DNA of 64,000 nucleotides, taken from positions 79,632,910 through 79,696,909 of the forward strand of contig NC_030683.2 of the NCBI RefSeq assembly GCF_000004195.4. The letters are read 5' to 3'. The notes beneath the pieces are model-generated. The model saw only the letters and a list, made by a program, of their open reading frames with translations. It was not told the origin of the DNA and searched no databases. This document shows, piece after piece, positions 35,013 to 46,122 of this stretch. The stretch is from Xenopus tropicalis. Taxonomy: Eukaryota > Chordata > Amphibia > Anura > Pipidae. Positions within the stretch are counted from its first letter, which is position 1. Every line of letters begins with the position of its first letter. The translations under genes were made by a program, and so were the position numbers.

Positions 35013-35775
35013 CAGTGCCATTCAACTGGCGGTCTGCAGGCCCCCTACCTGTCTGGCTTCTGTGACTGCTTACCTTTGTGTAAGCTTTAAATGGTATCAT
35101 TATTCACTATACATTATTCACACTTAAGATCCAGGCTGTAAACCCTGTATTGTTTATACATGTAATTCCCTGTATTGCTTACAGTTGCTAGTCCCTGCAT
35201 TGTTCACACCTCATGCTCAGACTGTAAGCCCCCACGTTGTTCACTTGTTCACACCTCAAACTGACTGACCTCAAACAGACTGTAAGAACAGCACCAGCAT
35301 TGTGTCACTGTATGTACTGCCTGCCCTATTCTGCCTGTGTGTATGGCACACACAGTTAGCATAGGGCAGGCAGAGTATGGCACACACAGTCACCATAGGG
35401 CAGACAGAATATGGCATACACAGGCAGCACATGGCAGGCAGAGTATGGCACACACAGGCAGCACATAGCAGGCAGAGTATGGCACAGGCAGGGTAGGGCA
35501 GGCATAGTATGGCACACACAGGCAGCATAGGGCAGGCAGAGTATGGCACACACAATCACCATAGGGCAGACATAATATGGTATACACAGGCAGCACATGG
35601 CAGGCAGAGGATGGAATACACAAGCAGGGTAGGGCAGGCATAGTATGGCACACATAGGCAGCATGGGTGTAGTTTGAAATGGGTGCAGTTTAAAAAAGGG
35701 GAGTGGTGAAAACTGGCTTCCATTATTGGCCCTCCATCATGTAGGCCAGAAAAATTCCAGTCCTCGGTACAACAT
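35013..35775 (+). repeat. Dispersed element ('ccagtgccattcaactgg') containing a minisatellite
   Basis: Starts 'accagtgccattcaactggc' and ends near 'ttccagtcctcggtac'. It includes 'ctggcttctgtgactgc' and 'ggccctccatcatg', wording I associate with hAT-like Xenopus repeats. The terminal repeats are weak and no target duplication was found, so the boundaries are approximate. Spaced 'ttgttcacacctca' phrases (35195-35265) precede the tandem array. Confidence 0.45.
35342..35665 (+). repeat. 34-bp minisatellite, about 10 units
   Basis: Unit starts (tatggca...) fall at 35342, 35376, 35410, 35444, 35478, 35508, 35542, 35576, 35610 and 35644. The period is 34 except for one 30-base unit. Alternating unit types (cagcacatggcag versus caccatagggcag) suggest a higher-order dimer. 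As 34 is not a multiple of 3 and the unit lacks stops on the minus strand, all three minus frames stay open (87-102 codons). These Cys/Pro-rich frames are artefacts. Confidence 0.9.
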
Positions 35776-36480
35776 TCACATCTAACAGTTCACATTAACA
35801 GGGTGATGCAAATCTAACATAACAGTAGTTAGTTAGTAGTATTTGTGATATGCTGTGATATGCTGAATCTGTTAGCCTATGCCTTTGCAAGGAAGAAATT
35901 AACCAATCACCTTACAATTCATGCAAGTGGTTAGAGTGCACAAGCAACCAATGAATTGGTCCAATAGGAAAAAAAAAAGTAAGGGCAAAGCCTGGATATG
36001 ATGATGTAAGCATATAGGAAGTTCTCAATGTGTCAGGTTCAAAATAGGCCACTTCCATCCCTTCAGAAAACTGATCAGAGAGACAGAAGAAGGACTGATT
36101 TAACAGGTATAAAAAGTAGCTTTTATGGTGGCCTTTTTACTTTTTATATGGAAAATGTATTTTCTAACAGGCTGAGAACATTATTGGTGGTTTAATAAGG
36201 ATATTAAGGATATGACTTAAGAAAAGGCTCTGCTACAATATTCCAAATGTCATTACCCTGTTAATACTACTCATCTAAATATTTAAAACACCAACATATT
36301 TATTAAATGCCAACATATTCCACAGTGTTGTACAATACATGTTAGACCATTGTATTGCCTTTTATTTGTGTGTATATGTGTCAACTAAAAGCTAACTGCC
36401 TTCAAGTATTTACTTGCCAATTATTTAAATAATAAACAAATGTATAATAAAAATTATAGCTTATATTTGTCAATTACAAG
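35776..36480. other. No recognised feature
   Basis: Unique-looking AT-rich sequence with short 'tgtgatatgctg' duplication near 35845-35866. No gene seen. Confidence 0.35.
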
Positions 36481-36725
36481 TAGGGATGAGCAAATTTTTT
36501 TTTCACCTGATACAGTTTTGCATTAAAATTATTGCCCAGGGGTTGAATTTTGCAAATCTGCACTAGAATTTTGCCATGTGTTTTTTTTCCCCAAAGAAAA
36601 TCTTGTTTTTTGCCACAGGAAAGAAATGTGAGAAAAACCGTCAGTGGCAGTGCACCAGAAGATTTTCTCCATGCATTTTTTTTGTACTGTAAAAAAGCGC
36701 TCATTGGCAGTCATTCATTCCAATT
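36481..36725 (+). repeat. 'tagggatgagcaaat' MITE fragment
   Basis: The left end tagggatgagcaaatttttt matches the family at 43181. No right terminus with target duplication is found. The interior includes 'gaaaatcttgttttttgcca' style T/A runs. Frames on both strands (60-84 codons) are not supported as genes. Confidence 0.45.
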
Positions 36726-36959
36726 TATTTGAAATTATTTCCCAAGGTTTTGTTAATTTTTCGATTAACCAAAACATGGCTATTTTGCAATATTTTTCTG
36801 GTTGCACAAATAAAAATGTTTGGTATTTATATACACGGTGTATCTTATCTTTCATTTACAGTATGTTCATACATTACTATTTTAACTTTTCCATATGATT
36901 TCAAGTTCATAGATAAGTCCAGTCAAAAAACAAAGCACAGTAGTATCTAGTAGAATTAA

Positions 36960-37100
36960 TTCTAAAACAACTGGACTTTTCTGAGTTTTTTCTTGAAAAC
37001 GTTTCACCACTCATCCGAGTGGCTTCTTCAGTTCAAATGACTGGTAGGGGATTCCCCGGTATTTAAACTCTTGATGGTAGTAGAGTAGTAGAAAAGCACA
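36960..37100 (-). repeat. Penelope-like element terminal fragment
   Basis: The minus strand reads 'gaagaagccactcggatgag', then 'tggtgaaacgttttcaag' and 'aactcagaaaagtccag', which is familiar wording from vertebrate Penelope-like element ends. The downstream part near 37045-37070 (ccccggtatttaaactc) probably belongs to it. No coding region is present. Confidence 0.55.
37001..37031 (-). ncRNA. Hammerhead-ribozyme-like core
   Basis: Minus strand: ctgaaga, ag, a perfect ccactc/gagtgg stem with a ggat loop, t, gaaac. All conserved catalytic positions (C3, G5, A6, G8, A9, G12, A13, A14) are in place in the CUGANGA - stem II - GAAA layout, though the base of stem II has an extra nucleotide. Stems I and III are not evident. 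Activity is unknown. Confidence 0.45.
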
Positions 37101-38724
37101 GTAGTGAAAATAGGCAATAAATTACTTTGTGTTTTTCTGCTGTATTTAGTGGGATTTAGTTTATATTCCAACTGCGTTTGCCACACATCTGTGTATTAGT
37201 TTATATACTGTCAATGCAAAGAGACCAAAAGTGTCATTGTTGTTACCCTTTCTCCTTTGACACTGAAATACACTGAGATTTAAAATGCGGCATATTCCAA
37301 ATGTAAATGATTGAGAATTTTATTATATTAAACTATGATCATAAGGCTTTGGGAACTTTAAAATGGATCATTCATCCTGGAAAAATCCACAAGGAGAACA
37401 TATTTATTGTCTGGGCCAGATGGAGCCTGGAATCGCTGCTTCTAAAAGTTTCCTCACTTATATTAACATAGTCCTATTGTTACAATGTTTGTAACTCAAG
37501 AGTAAAGAATACAGTTTTTTAATTATTCAATTTGACTTGTATTTAGTTTTTGGAATGCACCCAGCCTTTGGTATGAGAACAGTTCTTTAATACCATTAAT
37601 GTTTAATTAAAATATCTCACGCTTAAACATCTCAATAATTACACTAAAAAGAAGCAATCGATACACAATGTACAATATAAAATAAATGAAGAAAACAAAT
37701 ACTTCTTAAGAAAATAAGCATTTTTAAAAGCTTCTAATGTAATGGATTGGGTACAACATAAATCCTCTTTACAAGAGTGAGCATAGGGTAATTAAAGGTT
37801 GAAAAGCTCTCATGTGTATGTTCCATAGAGCAGCTTGTTACAACTATGAGATAGGGGAACCTCAAATGGAAAGTCAATCCAATTTATATGTAAATTGAAC
37901 CTTAAAATCTTCTTTTATTTTCCATATATAGCTACTAGCAATACTGGCACTTGGTCAGTTGGGGGAGAAGGCCCACTGGTACAGTTAAGACCACAGAATG
38001 AGAAAATAAAATTAGTAGTCGGCTGCAGTGCTACATCTATCAGATTATAAATATGCCTATATTTTAGTTTAATGCTATCAGTTCTAGGAGACACTTATCT
38101 GCGTACAAAAGTGGTACATATATACAGTATAAGTATGCCTGGAGCATACCGTGTATAAATAAATACTGCCCCTTAGCGTCTGACTGGAAGGGGATACTTT
38201 TTGCAATTAGTATTGATACCTCTGAGGAGTAAGTGATGTGGGTCACATGCCCATCCATGGGTTTTTGAGTCAGATTTTTACTTTCCACTGGGTTGGTTTC
38301 TTGACGAAGGATAATGTCAGCTCCTGTCTGGTTACTGCATTTTTTAGGGGAATTAAATCCCTTTAAATTCCAGTTTATTACTTTTATGTGCATAATTGTA
38401 TGCAATATTTAATTTGCAGTGTTGGTGGGGTTGTTTGTCTCCTTCCAGAGTATCCCAGTAAAGTTCCATTATAATTACAGCAATGCTATTAGATGCCTGA
38501 ACATTTATATTTAATGAACAAAACATAACTGGAAAATTAAATAACTGAACAAACCATCCTGCAGGTTCCCCTTGAGGGGTAGCCATTTTCTCTCCCACAT
38601 CTCAACTTTGGGCAGAACTTGTACCCATAACTAGTAAACTTGTTATGTTAGGCATGGACTAGGAGCTTCGCCTGACATCAGTGATCCAGCTGTAAAACTC
38701 TATAAATCATGGTAAATTTGTAAG
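37101..38724. other. Unique-looking sequence, no gene recognised
   Basis: Frames of 113 and 81 codons on the minus strand (38064-38405, 38353-38598). Translation of the first includes a stretch reminiscent of non-LTR retrotransposon endonuclease starts ('VINWNLKGFNSPKK...'), so 38050-38400 could be an eroded LINE fragment in antisense. This rests on a short match from memory. Confidence 0.3.
38064..38405 (-). pseudogene. Possible LINE endonuclease fragment
   Basis: The minus-strand frame starts near 'IKVINWNLKGFNSPKK', continues 'ADIILRQETNP' and later 'GMLQAYLYCIYVP'. This resembles the opening of an apurinic-type endonuclease domain (W-N--G---P-K, then a 'D-I---QE' catalytic motif, then 'G------IYVP') as found in Tx1/L1-clade LINEs. 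Order and spacing are right: the QE glutamate follows about 25 residues after the WN motif. The upstream 'I-S-NVNGL'-type asparagine and the rest of the protein are absent. Likely a 5'-part remnant of a retrotransposon ORF2. Confidence 0.55.
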
Positions 38725-39040
38725 TACAGGTATAGGACCAGTTATCCAGAATGCTCGGGACCAAGGTTATTCCGGATAAGGGGTCTTTCTGTAATTTGGT
38801 TCTGCATACATTAAGTAATCAATAAAACATTAATTAAACCCAATAGGATTGTTTTGCATCCAATAAGGATTCATTATATCTTAGATGAGATCAAATACAA
38901 GGTACTGTTTTATTACTACACAGAAAAAGAAAATCAGTTTTAAAAATCTGAATTATTTGATTAAAATGGAGTCTATGGGCTTTCCGTAATTCGGAGCTTT
39001 CTGGATAACAGATTTCCGGATAACAGATCCCATACCTGTA
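38725..39040 (-). repeat. 'tacaggtatggga' MITE, copy C (full length)
   Basis: Bounded by tacaggtataggaccagtta and tccggataacagatcccatacctgta-type ends. Same orientation as copy A, interior 'caataaggattcattatatc'. About 316 bp. Confidence 0.85.
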
Positions 39041-39059
39041 TACATATGTAAATGAAATA

Positions 39060-39145
39060 CATACATAAGTAATGTCTCTGGTAGAGCAGTTAGCTAGTAC
39101 AGTGAATGGGGTCTGCCTCTCTCATCCAGCCAGGCGTTCAAAAAT
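39060..39145 (+). repeat. tRNA-like repeat fragment
   Basis: 'tggtagagcagttagctagt' has A-box-like form and 'aggcgttcaaaaatgg' about 60 bases later has B-box-like form. Probably a SINE-like remnant rather than a tRNA, since no acceptor stem closes. Confidence 0.3.
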
Positions 39146-39404
39146 GGGGTGTGTTGATGAAGTGGTTCTTATTACCTTCAGTCACGCCAGGGGTATAACA
39201 TGACATATTCAAGATTATTGGCTCTGAGGTGCTATTTGCATTCTTGGAACTTGGCCTTTGCAGTCATCAGTAGCAAGGGTCTGCTGGTATCCTGTACAGT
39301 CTATCCAACGCCTGCATGTTTCAGGTGCAACCCAAGCCAGACAGATAGTATGAGTTTGCTTGTGTGTATAAGAGCATGCCACATGATAAGGCGATATTAG
39401 TGTG

Positions 39405-39665
39405 TATCAGGGCAAGGGCATGCACTTAAAAAATCTTCTAGTTGTGCCTGCACCCGGAAGCATTGAATCCGCATGGGTGTAGGCACATGCTGCCGATATC
39501 TGCCAACAAATGCAAGACTTGTTGTTTGTTGGTGAATATCGGCTACATATTCTGGCACATGGGAGAATTCAGTGCTTCCGAGTGCAGGCGCAACTAGAAG
39601 CATAGGGGCAGATTGTCTGCCTGTGCTTATTCGCAGGCTGACAATCCACCATGTGTGCCCTTGAC
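39405..39665. repeat. Foldback MITE
   Basis: The core 39436-39600 is an imperfect palindrome beginning cttctagttgtgcctgca and ending with its complement tgcaggcgcaactagaag. Outer ends 'agggcaagggcatgca' and 'catgtgtgcccttga' are also inverted partners. About 260 bp. Confidence 0.65.
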
Positions 39666-40443
39666 TTTAGATAGAGTTTGCATTGTTGGATTGGCTGTGC
39701 CAATGTGGGAAGAGGTAAATGGAGATTATCTACAAACGAGCTAAAAGGAGGGCCTGATAAAGTATGTTTTTATTTTTTTTTTCTAATTATATGATATAGA
39801 AACAAATGCTAGGTTCAAGAGTGTGTTTTTTTTTCTTTATGCAGAATTAGAGCTCTTGCACATGTAAGGTACCGATAACATGAAGGAAAGAAGAAAATCA
39901 TTATAGAAACAGTATTGAGATAATGGTAGATATATATTTCAGCATGAGAGATAATTTGTATTACTTAGAAAGGGATTTGAATGTGAGGATATGATCAGAG
40001 CAACCTGTTTGGCAGCTGTAACAGTGGTTATTACGTACTTTGTTCAGGTCAGCCTCTCTTATTTTTTCTGCACAATTCCTTTCTCTTTTGATGAGAGTTT
40101 AATGAGTCCTCTCAACTTAAAATATTCTTCCAAGCCTTTCCTGTTCAATCATCAGTTTTAAGGCTCATTATTTGAAATTTACCATTCACATTTACCTCAA
40201 TGTACTCTTTATTGCAGTGCAGCTACATGAGAGTTTTTGCAATATAGTCAAATGAATAGACAGGAAAAAATCATTTTATCTAATAACCAACATTTTGCCC
40301 ACTTTTGTGACATCATTCTAAATTAAATCACCTAATAAGTATCTTTATTTAAATGCATTCTGGTAACTGTAATAATTTAAATGATCCTTAGCGTTCAACT
40401 TCTTACAGTAAGGTATACAAAATAAATCTAAATATTGATTTAC
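39666..40443. other. No recognised feature
   Basis: AT-rich unique-looking sequence with poly(T) runs near 39768 and 39827. Confidence 0.35.
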
Positions 40444-40446
40444 TTA

Positions 40447-40750
40447 GGGGCAGATTTGGATTTTTGTGATTTTAAAGTTTTTTGAAACCACAACTAAGCT
40501 CAAAATCACAAATGTCTAGTCATTTATTAAAAGATCCAAATATAAAAAACATTAACAAAACGTTACGGAAAAGATGCAAAAATCTTGACTTTTTCATATT
40601 GTTGCACAAATAAAAGCATAAATGAAAACCTAAAACCTAAAAAAAAAAAAAAAGATCTCTTTTGAGCTTATCACAGTTTTGAGACAAAATCATATTTTGG
40701 TGCAAAAAATACCAATTGTGAAAAAAAAGTCAAACATTAGTAAGTGCCCC
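40447..40750. repeat. MITE ('ggggcagattt...agtaagtgcccc')
   Basis: TTA precedes ggggcagatttgg at 40447. The right end is 'ttagtaagtgcccc', followed after two bases by TTA. The interior has inverted 'gtgattttaaag / caaaatcac' wording and a poly(A) run near 40642. Confidence 0.5.
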
Positions 40751-40752
40751 AC

Positions 40753-40772
40753 TTAAAGGAGAAGGAAAGGTA
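40753..40772 (+). repeat. Isolated T2-B-type terminus
   Basis: ttaaaggagaaggaaagg matches the T2-B left end exactly, but the next bases are truncated hAT sequence. It marks a deletion junction. Confidence 0.5.
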
Positions 40773-42054
40773 AACAACTACCTCTTGCGGTTCCCACTGA
40801 CTTCCAAGGATTCTGTACAAAAGTGCGGGTGGGGGGGGATTTTTTTTTACCCGAAAATGCTTAGGATGTAAAAGTATTCATACGTGCACTTCTGTGAGGG
40901 GATCGGCAAACATTTGTGTTTGTGATCAGTTAGCTTAAAGGGGTAGTTCACCTTTAAATTCACTTTTAATATAATGTAGACTGATATTCTGAGACAATTT
41001 ACAATTGGTCCTCTTTTATTTTTAATGGTTTTTCAGTTATTTAGCTTTTTGTTCAGCAGCTCTCTATTTGGTAATTTAGCAGCTATCTGGTTGCTAGGGT
41101 CTTATTTACCCTAGCAACCAGGTAGTGGTTTAAACAAGAGATGGGAATATGAATAGTTAAGGGGCCTGCATGGAAAAATAAGTAATATAAAATGATAATA
41201 ATAATAAAATTGTAGCCTCACAGAGCAATACTTTTTGGCCCCCATTTAAAATCTGGAAAGAGGCAGAAGAGAAGGGCAAATTATTCAAGCACTATAAAAA
41301 AAATAATTAGGAAGACCAATTGCAAAGTTGCTAGGAATAGGCCATTTTATAACATACTAAAAGTTAACTTAAAAGTGAACCACCCCTTTAGATGTGTTTA
41401 CGTTAGTTTTATAGCAAGAAAGGCAGTGGGTACTGATACCCCAGGCACATTATATACAGTGAGATGCAGTCTGTATTTACAAAATCAGCACATTATATGC
41501 AGTGAGAAGCAGTGGGTACCGATGGCAGATATTCAGGCCCTGGCACTATAACAATGGCACGGATACACAACATTGGCTCCACTGTAACTAACTAGAAATG
41601 AACAAAACAATGACAAAAATAAAAAAAAAATAGTAAATGCAAAAAACAAAAACAACATATATATATAAAAGCACAATGAGCTTTTTCAGGGGGAATGAGT
41701 TAACTTACCATCCATCTGTTAGGATAGTGATTCAGCCTTAGAACTGTATAGTACATGTGGGAGTGGGATGAAATCTGCAGCAAAAGTTGAGAGTTGGTTC
41801 TTAGGTAAAGTTTACAGCCTGCAGATTCTTCTTTTCAGTCTTCATTTCTGCACTGCCTTCAGTCTGTAATATCTCCCGAGCCCTGTCTGCATCTGTGCAA
41901 TTTTACTGTCTGTCAAGAAAGCTGTGCTCTGAACAGGCTTGCAGGAACAGAAGATTTCGAGGACAGTGCAGAAACGGAGTGAGGTTTTTTGTTTTGTGCC
42001 AAGCAGGTTTGGGGAGGCTTAGCCTCCCCTAGCCTTATTGAAAATCTGCCTATG
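40773..42054 (-). mobile_element. Non-autonomous hAT element, copy 3 (reverse, 3' truncated)
   Basis: Reverse-complement orientation. The element's left terminus lies at 42054 (ttattgaaaatctgcctatg), while its right terminal ~90 bases are lost at the 40772 junction. It retains T2-C (40934-41394), (AT)n near 41657 and the sequence around 41690-41990 shared with copy 2. The minus-strand frame at 41913-42215 spans its boundary and is not a gene. Confidence 0.8.
40934..41394 (-). repeat. T2-C MITE inside hAT copy 3
   Basis: ttaaaggggtagttcacc at the left and gtgaaccacccctttaga at the right are inverted termini. The paired 'ctggttgctagggtc' and 'accctagcaaccag' blocks near 41090-41125 match copy 1. 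Confidence 0.8.
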
Positions 42055-42058
42055 CTTA

Positions 42059-42420
42059 GGGGGCAATGTAATAAATGCAAACATTTATGCTTCTGAGCAA
42101 ACAAATTTGTCTTTGTGCGAATTGAATATAGCTTTTGCGAATGCGAAAAACTGTTTAGCGACCATTTTACAGTGGAGGAAAGTTTGCAAATGTTATAGTT
42201 TGCACCAGCATGCAATGTAATAAAATGTCTTACTAAAAAACCTATGTTTGCTTCAAAAGATTACGCCACATTTAAATATGCCTTAAAAAGTTTGCAATGC
42301 GTAATTAAAATTCCCAGTGCAATAACAGTCTAATGAAGAATATTACATTGGAAAATGTGAATTTTTATTATTTGTGCAAATTTTTTTCTGTTTATGACAC
42401 TTTTATTACATTCCTCTGCT
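42059..42420. repeat. MITE ('gggggcaatgtaataaa')
   Basis: TTA then gggggcaatgtaataaatgc at the left. The right end is 'cttttattacattcctctgc' followed by TAA. The interior is AT-rich with repeated 'tttgcaa/ttgcgaa' phrases. Confidence 0.55.
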
Positions 42421-42687
42421 AATGTAAACTTGGAACATTTCTTTCCTTAGCTTTTAATGACACTTAGAAAATAGTGTTCCAAAAATGACCACAGTCCCCA
42501 TTTCCATGTAGTTGTTTGAGTTATATATTCTTATTCTTATTAAAAACCTTAACATATTAAAAGCCTTAACATATTTTATACTCTATTGTTGTTGCCATGG
42601 ATGGGGCAAAAAGTTTTGCGATATGTTAAAAAAGCTATATCTATATAAATAATAGTCTGTAGATTGTATGTAGCATGTGTCACACTA

Positions 42688-43100
42688 AGGGGGGCATTTA
42701 CTAACGTTCATATTTTTTAATTTTTTTCATAATTCATACTTTTTAGCTGAAACTCAGACTTTTCATATGAAAAAATCTATTTTTTTTAATTTATTAAGTG
42801 TAAAAAAGCATTAATACAAAACTAAACCATCTAAAAGCTGTCAAGGGTCAATGGGATCTGTCCTAGACAAATGGTAACAATCTTTATTTCATTTCTGGGG
42901 TTTTTTTTCATTTGAAAATGCACAAAGATTTATGGAAAAACATAAAAAACACAAAAAATGTGTGGTTTTCACATTTTTACCATGTTTGGGTTTTGTTTCT
43001 CGTACTTTTTTAAAAAGCTATTTTAAAAAGCTGTTTTTCATGGTTTCAAAAACCTCTAAAACCACATAAATGAGAATGCTGAAAAATGGACCTCCCCCAG
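42688..43100. repeat. MITE ('ggggcatttactaacg'), right end degraded
   Basis: The left end gggggcatttactaacgttc resembles the hairpin MITE termini. The interior is a chain of 'catattttt / aaaaacat' A/T-rich inverted phrases. The right boundary near 'ggacctcccccagtg' is a guess. Confidence 0.4.
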
Positions 43101-43180
43101 TGAATGAAAACATTGCTGTTTAATCCTGGATTACCCAAAGGATGAACTGCAATTTCCAGCATATTGAAATATATTATGAG

Positions 43181-43561
43181 TAGGGATGAGTGAATTTTTT
43201 CGCCAGGCATGGATTCGCAGCAAATTTCCGCATTTCGGCACTGGTGAATTGTTTCGCAAAACTTCCGTGAAAATGTGCCATGGAAAATTTGTGGCAAATG
43301 TGGCAAAAAAATCCGTTGTGCGTTGCATCGAATTGGGCGCGGTCACGTCAAAAAAGGGCACTGTCGAGACAAATTGGGTGCGGCTACAGCAAAATTGGGT
43401 GCAGTCGCGTTAAAAAAGCATGGGCGACAAAAAAAACCACGGGCGACAAAAAAAAAACACACAACAAATGCGTTTTGCAAATTTTTTGTCTTTTCGCAAA
43501 TCTTCTTACCGTTTTGCAAATTTTATGCCAAAGCGAAAAGGGACAGATTCGCTCATCACTA
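43181..43561. repeat. 'tagggatgagtgaat' MITE with 7-bp duplication
   Basis: Starts tagggatgagtgaatttttt and ends agattcgctcatcactag, 381 bp. It is flanked by ttatgag on both sides (43174-43180, 43562-43568). The interior is CpG-rich with repeated 'aaattggg(t/c)gcgg' and 'gcgacaaaaaa' units. Overlapping frames of 67-135 codons on both strands are by-products. Confidence 0.75.
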
Positions 43562-43568
43562 GTTATGA

Positions 43569-44143
43569 GAGATTCAAGCAAGCTGGGATTTGGAGAAATG
43601 TCCTTCCATATAATGTCTGGTAACAGTGTAACACTGACAAGCCAAAGCAAAACAATAATCTCTAGTCAAGTAAAGAAAGATGACTGACAAAGCAGGGGTA
43701 CAAGAGATTCTCACTGGAGCATGTGTAAAGCTTCTATGAAGATACCAAATTACATTGAGATGCTGTACTGTGTTATATGATGGCTACACAACTCAAAATG
43801 AAAAATGATTATTATGGTTTAGGATGTTATGCCTGGACACCCTCTGTGAAGAGTACAATATTTTTGGGAATGTTCCATAAGAAGATTAATTATCCGGCTT
43901 TTACTTGTTTTCTCTGGAATGCAATTTTTTTACTCTGCTTTACCACTTTCCCTGACTTGTTTTGCTTCCAATGTTCTAAATCCCTGGTGTCTTACTCACG
44001 AAAACTTTTATGTTCTTGCAGTTATGGGCAATTAATTAAACGATAAGTAGTTATTATCATTTCATATTCTGATTATTGCCATAGATGAATATAGGTTGTT
44101 ACAAAAGTGAGTAAAACAACAGATACACCACATATAGCCACTT
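43569..44143. other. No recognised feature
   Basis: Unique-looking. An 89-codon plus frame at 43777 has no domain that I recognise. Confidence 0.3.
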
Positions 44144-44255
44144 TAAGCCTAATGTCAAACGGAGAGATTAGTCGCCAGTGATAAATCTCTGCTACCGTGG
44201 GCAACTAATCTCTCCAAAATGCCTTTCTACTGGTAACAAAGGCTCTTTTGCTCCT
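44144..44255 (+). repeat. MITE fragment ('agagattagtcgcc')
   Basis: 'acggagagattagtcgcc' faces 'gggcaactaatctctcc' about 50 bases later, forming an imperfect hairpin typical of a dispersed Xenopus MITE. The rest of the element is missing. Confidence 0.45.
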
Positions 44256-46122
44256 CCTAGCTCTCCCAATTAGGCAACCCAAGCTCATTTACAGGTGCCA
44301 AAGGATTTCCCTATAAGAATCTTCTTTACCAGCACTGTGTCAGTCATTCACTGTCACTCACTGTTACCTAACATGTTGTGTTATCAGGACATTTTTGCTT
44401 GCCAGTATTACAAATTTGAGAAAGCTGGAAATAGCGCTGTTTAGATGTTTGTAAACAGAGCAGGCAGTATTATTTGTCATTAACTGGGTCAGTTAAGCTA
44501 GTAAAAACATTAATAAGGCAGTGGTGGTTAAAAAATACACCCATGTGGTTGCTGGACTACTGTTTCCACCATCTTGGAGAATATTAGATTGTTTTGTACT
44601 AGCAACATTTGGGTAATGCAACATGGCTGAGGAAGATATATGGCCCCTATAACAGCTTGGTACGTATGAAGGTAAGCATAGCTATAAATCAGTAATTCAT
44701 TTTCTATATGTGCACTAGGGGGTTGTACATTTCTTGTGTAAAAGAAGTGTTAGCTTGAACAAAGCTGCACTGTGTGCTGATACTTACTATCTTGAGCTGC
44801 AAACCTATAAGTGTGATCCTTCATTGGTTTATACCATTCTTTATCAGACACCAGCAGTTTATTATAATACATATTTGTACACGCATACATATGTGTGTGC
44901 GTGTGTGCGTGTGTGTGTGTGTGTGCGTGCTGTTTTCTAAGTAAAGAGAAATAGATGTGCAGTCTAGTGAGAAATGCAAATAGCCTTCTAATTATGAAAT
45001 AGCAGTGATGGAATTACATGCATTTTACTAACTGACAGAAAATCAGACAGGTTTAACAACTGTAAATATTTTTCATCTTGTGACCATTCATAGGAGAAAT
45101 TAAGCTGGAGTTAATTACCTTTTGTGTTGAAATTAGACATTAAGAACACTTTGAGACTGTGTTTTCCTGACATCACTATTTATGGAGGCCTTCAGTTCCT
45201 ATAAGTAATGAACTGAGACTAGTGATATTTTTCTGGACTCCAAATGAAGGGAAGAAAAAAAAAACATTATTTCCTTTTTGTTCCATGAATCCTGATGAAT
45301 GGTTTCTGGGTTTGATGTATAATGCACTACACTGTTTTACAGACATGCAGTATTATAGCTTTGTTAGCGGACATTTATCATGATTTATGTTGGCCCTGCT
45401 GGGTCGTTACACAACAGACATATGCAGGTTCTTATTATAGAGGGACGTTTACCAAGATTTAAACGCTCATATATTTGTTGATATATCTACACAGTGGTGC
45501 AGACTGGGTACCATGTAGAATAACTAGGGCCTGATGAATTTTCAAGGAGGCACAAAATGCAGGGAACATGAAAAGTGTAAAAGGATTAAGGAGAAACTTC
45601 CCCTTCAGTTTTTTATTTAATGTGCGCTGAAAAGGTTTTGCAAACCTGTTGTGTCTACTGTATTCCCTTCTACCTACAATCATATTTTAGTTGACCTCTG
45701 TCTCTGAACTTTTGATTTTTTTTCTCAAAATATTGAGTGCTTCACAGTCATTTCATCCGCCTCTCACATTGACTTATTCCCTTTTTTACCACCAACTTCC
45801 TTTGCTTGCCTTTGCTTTAATGCTCCCCATGATTGAATTTTCCTTTATCCTATAAGAACCAGTAACATTTAAAGACTAGATGCCCTTACTGTATATACAG
45901 TAAAACCATGGGTTATAAAATTCACTGGCATATCTCTAAAAGGTTCAGTTACTTGAATGGATAGGAGACATATTATATTGTCTGTACAGGTTTTGTAGCA
46001 GGCTGGGATATTATTTCAGCTTAACAAAAGCTATGAATGTTCCAATATTCTTTATGCTTTAAAAATATTTAGAGGTGGTTGCATCAACCCCTTTTTGATT
46101 TGCTATGTGAGTTCATTCAAAT
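44256..46122. other. Unique-looking sequence with (TG)n
   Basis: A (TG)n/(CGTG)n microsatellite occupies about 44889-44932. 44990-45260 is repeat-free with balanced composition and may be conserved non-coding DNA, untested. No gene was recognised. Confidence 0.35.

Noticed and set aside
35271..35664. Three overlapping minus-strand frames of 87-102 codons rich in Cys and Pro
   Set aside because: They are translations of a 34-bp minisatellite in three frames, which follows from the unit length and lack of stops.
35342..35665. Possible CRISPR-like array
   Set aside because: The units are contiguous without unique spacers, in a vertebrate genome; it is a minisatellite.
39060..39145. Possible tRNA gene
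   Set aside because: Box-like motifs are present, but acceptor and T-arm pairing cannot be closed.
43280..43687. 135-codon plus-strand frame and overlapping frames on both strands
   Set aside because: All lie in a CpG-rich MITE with low stop density; no motif is present and the frames extend past the element edge.
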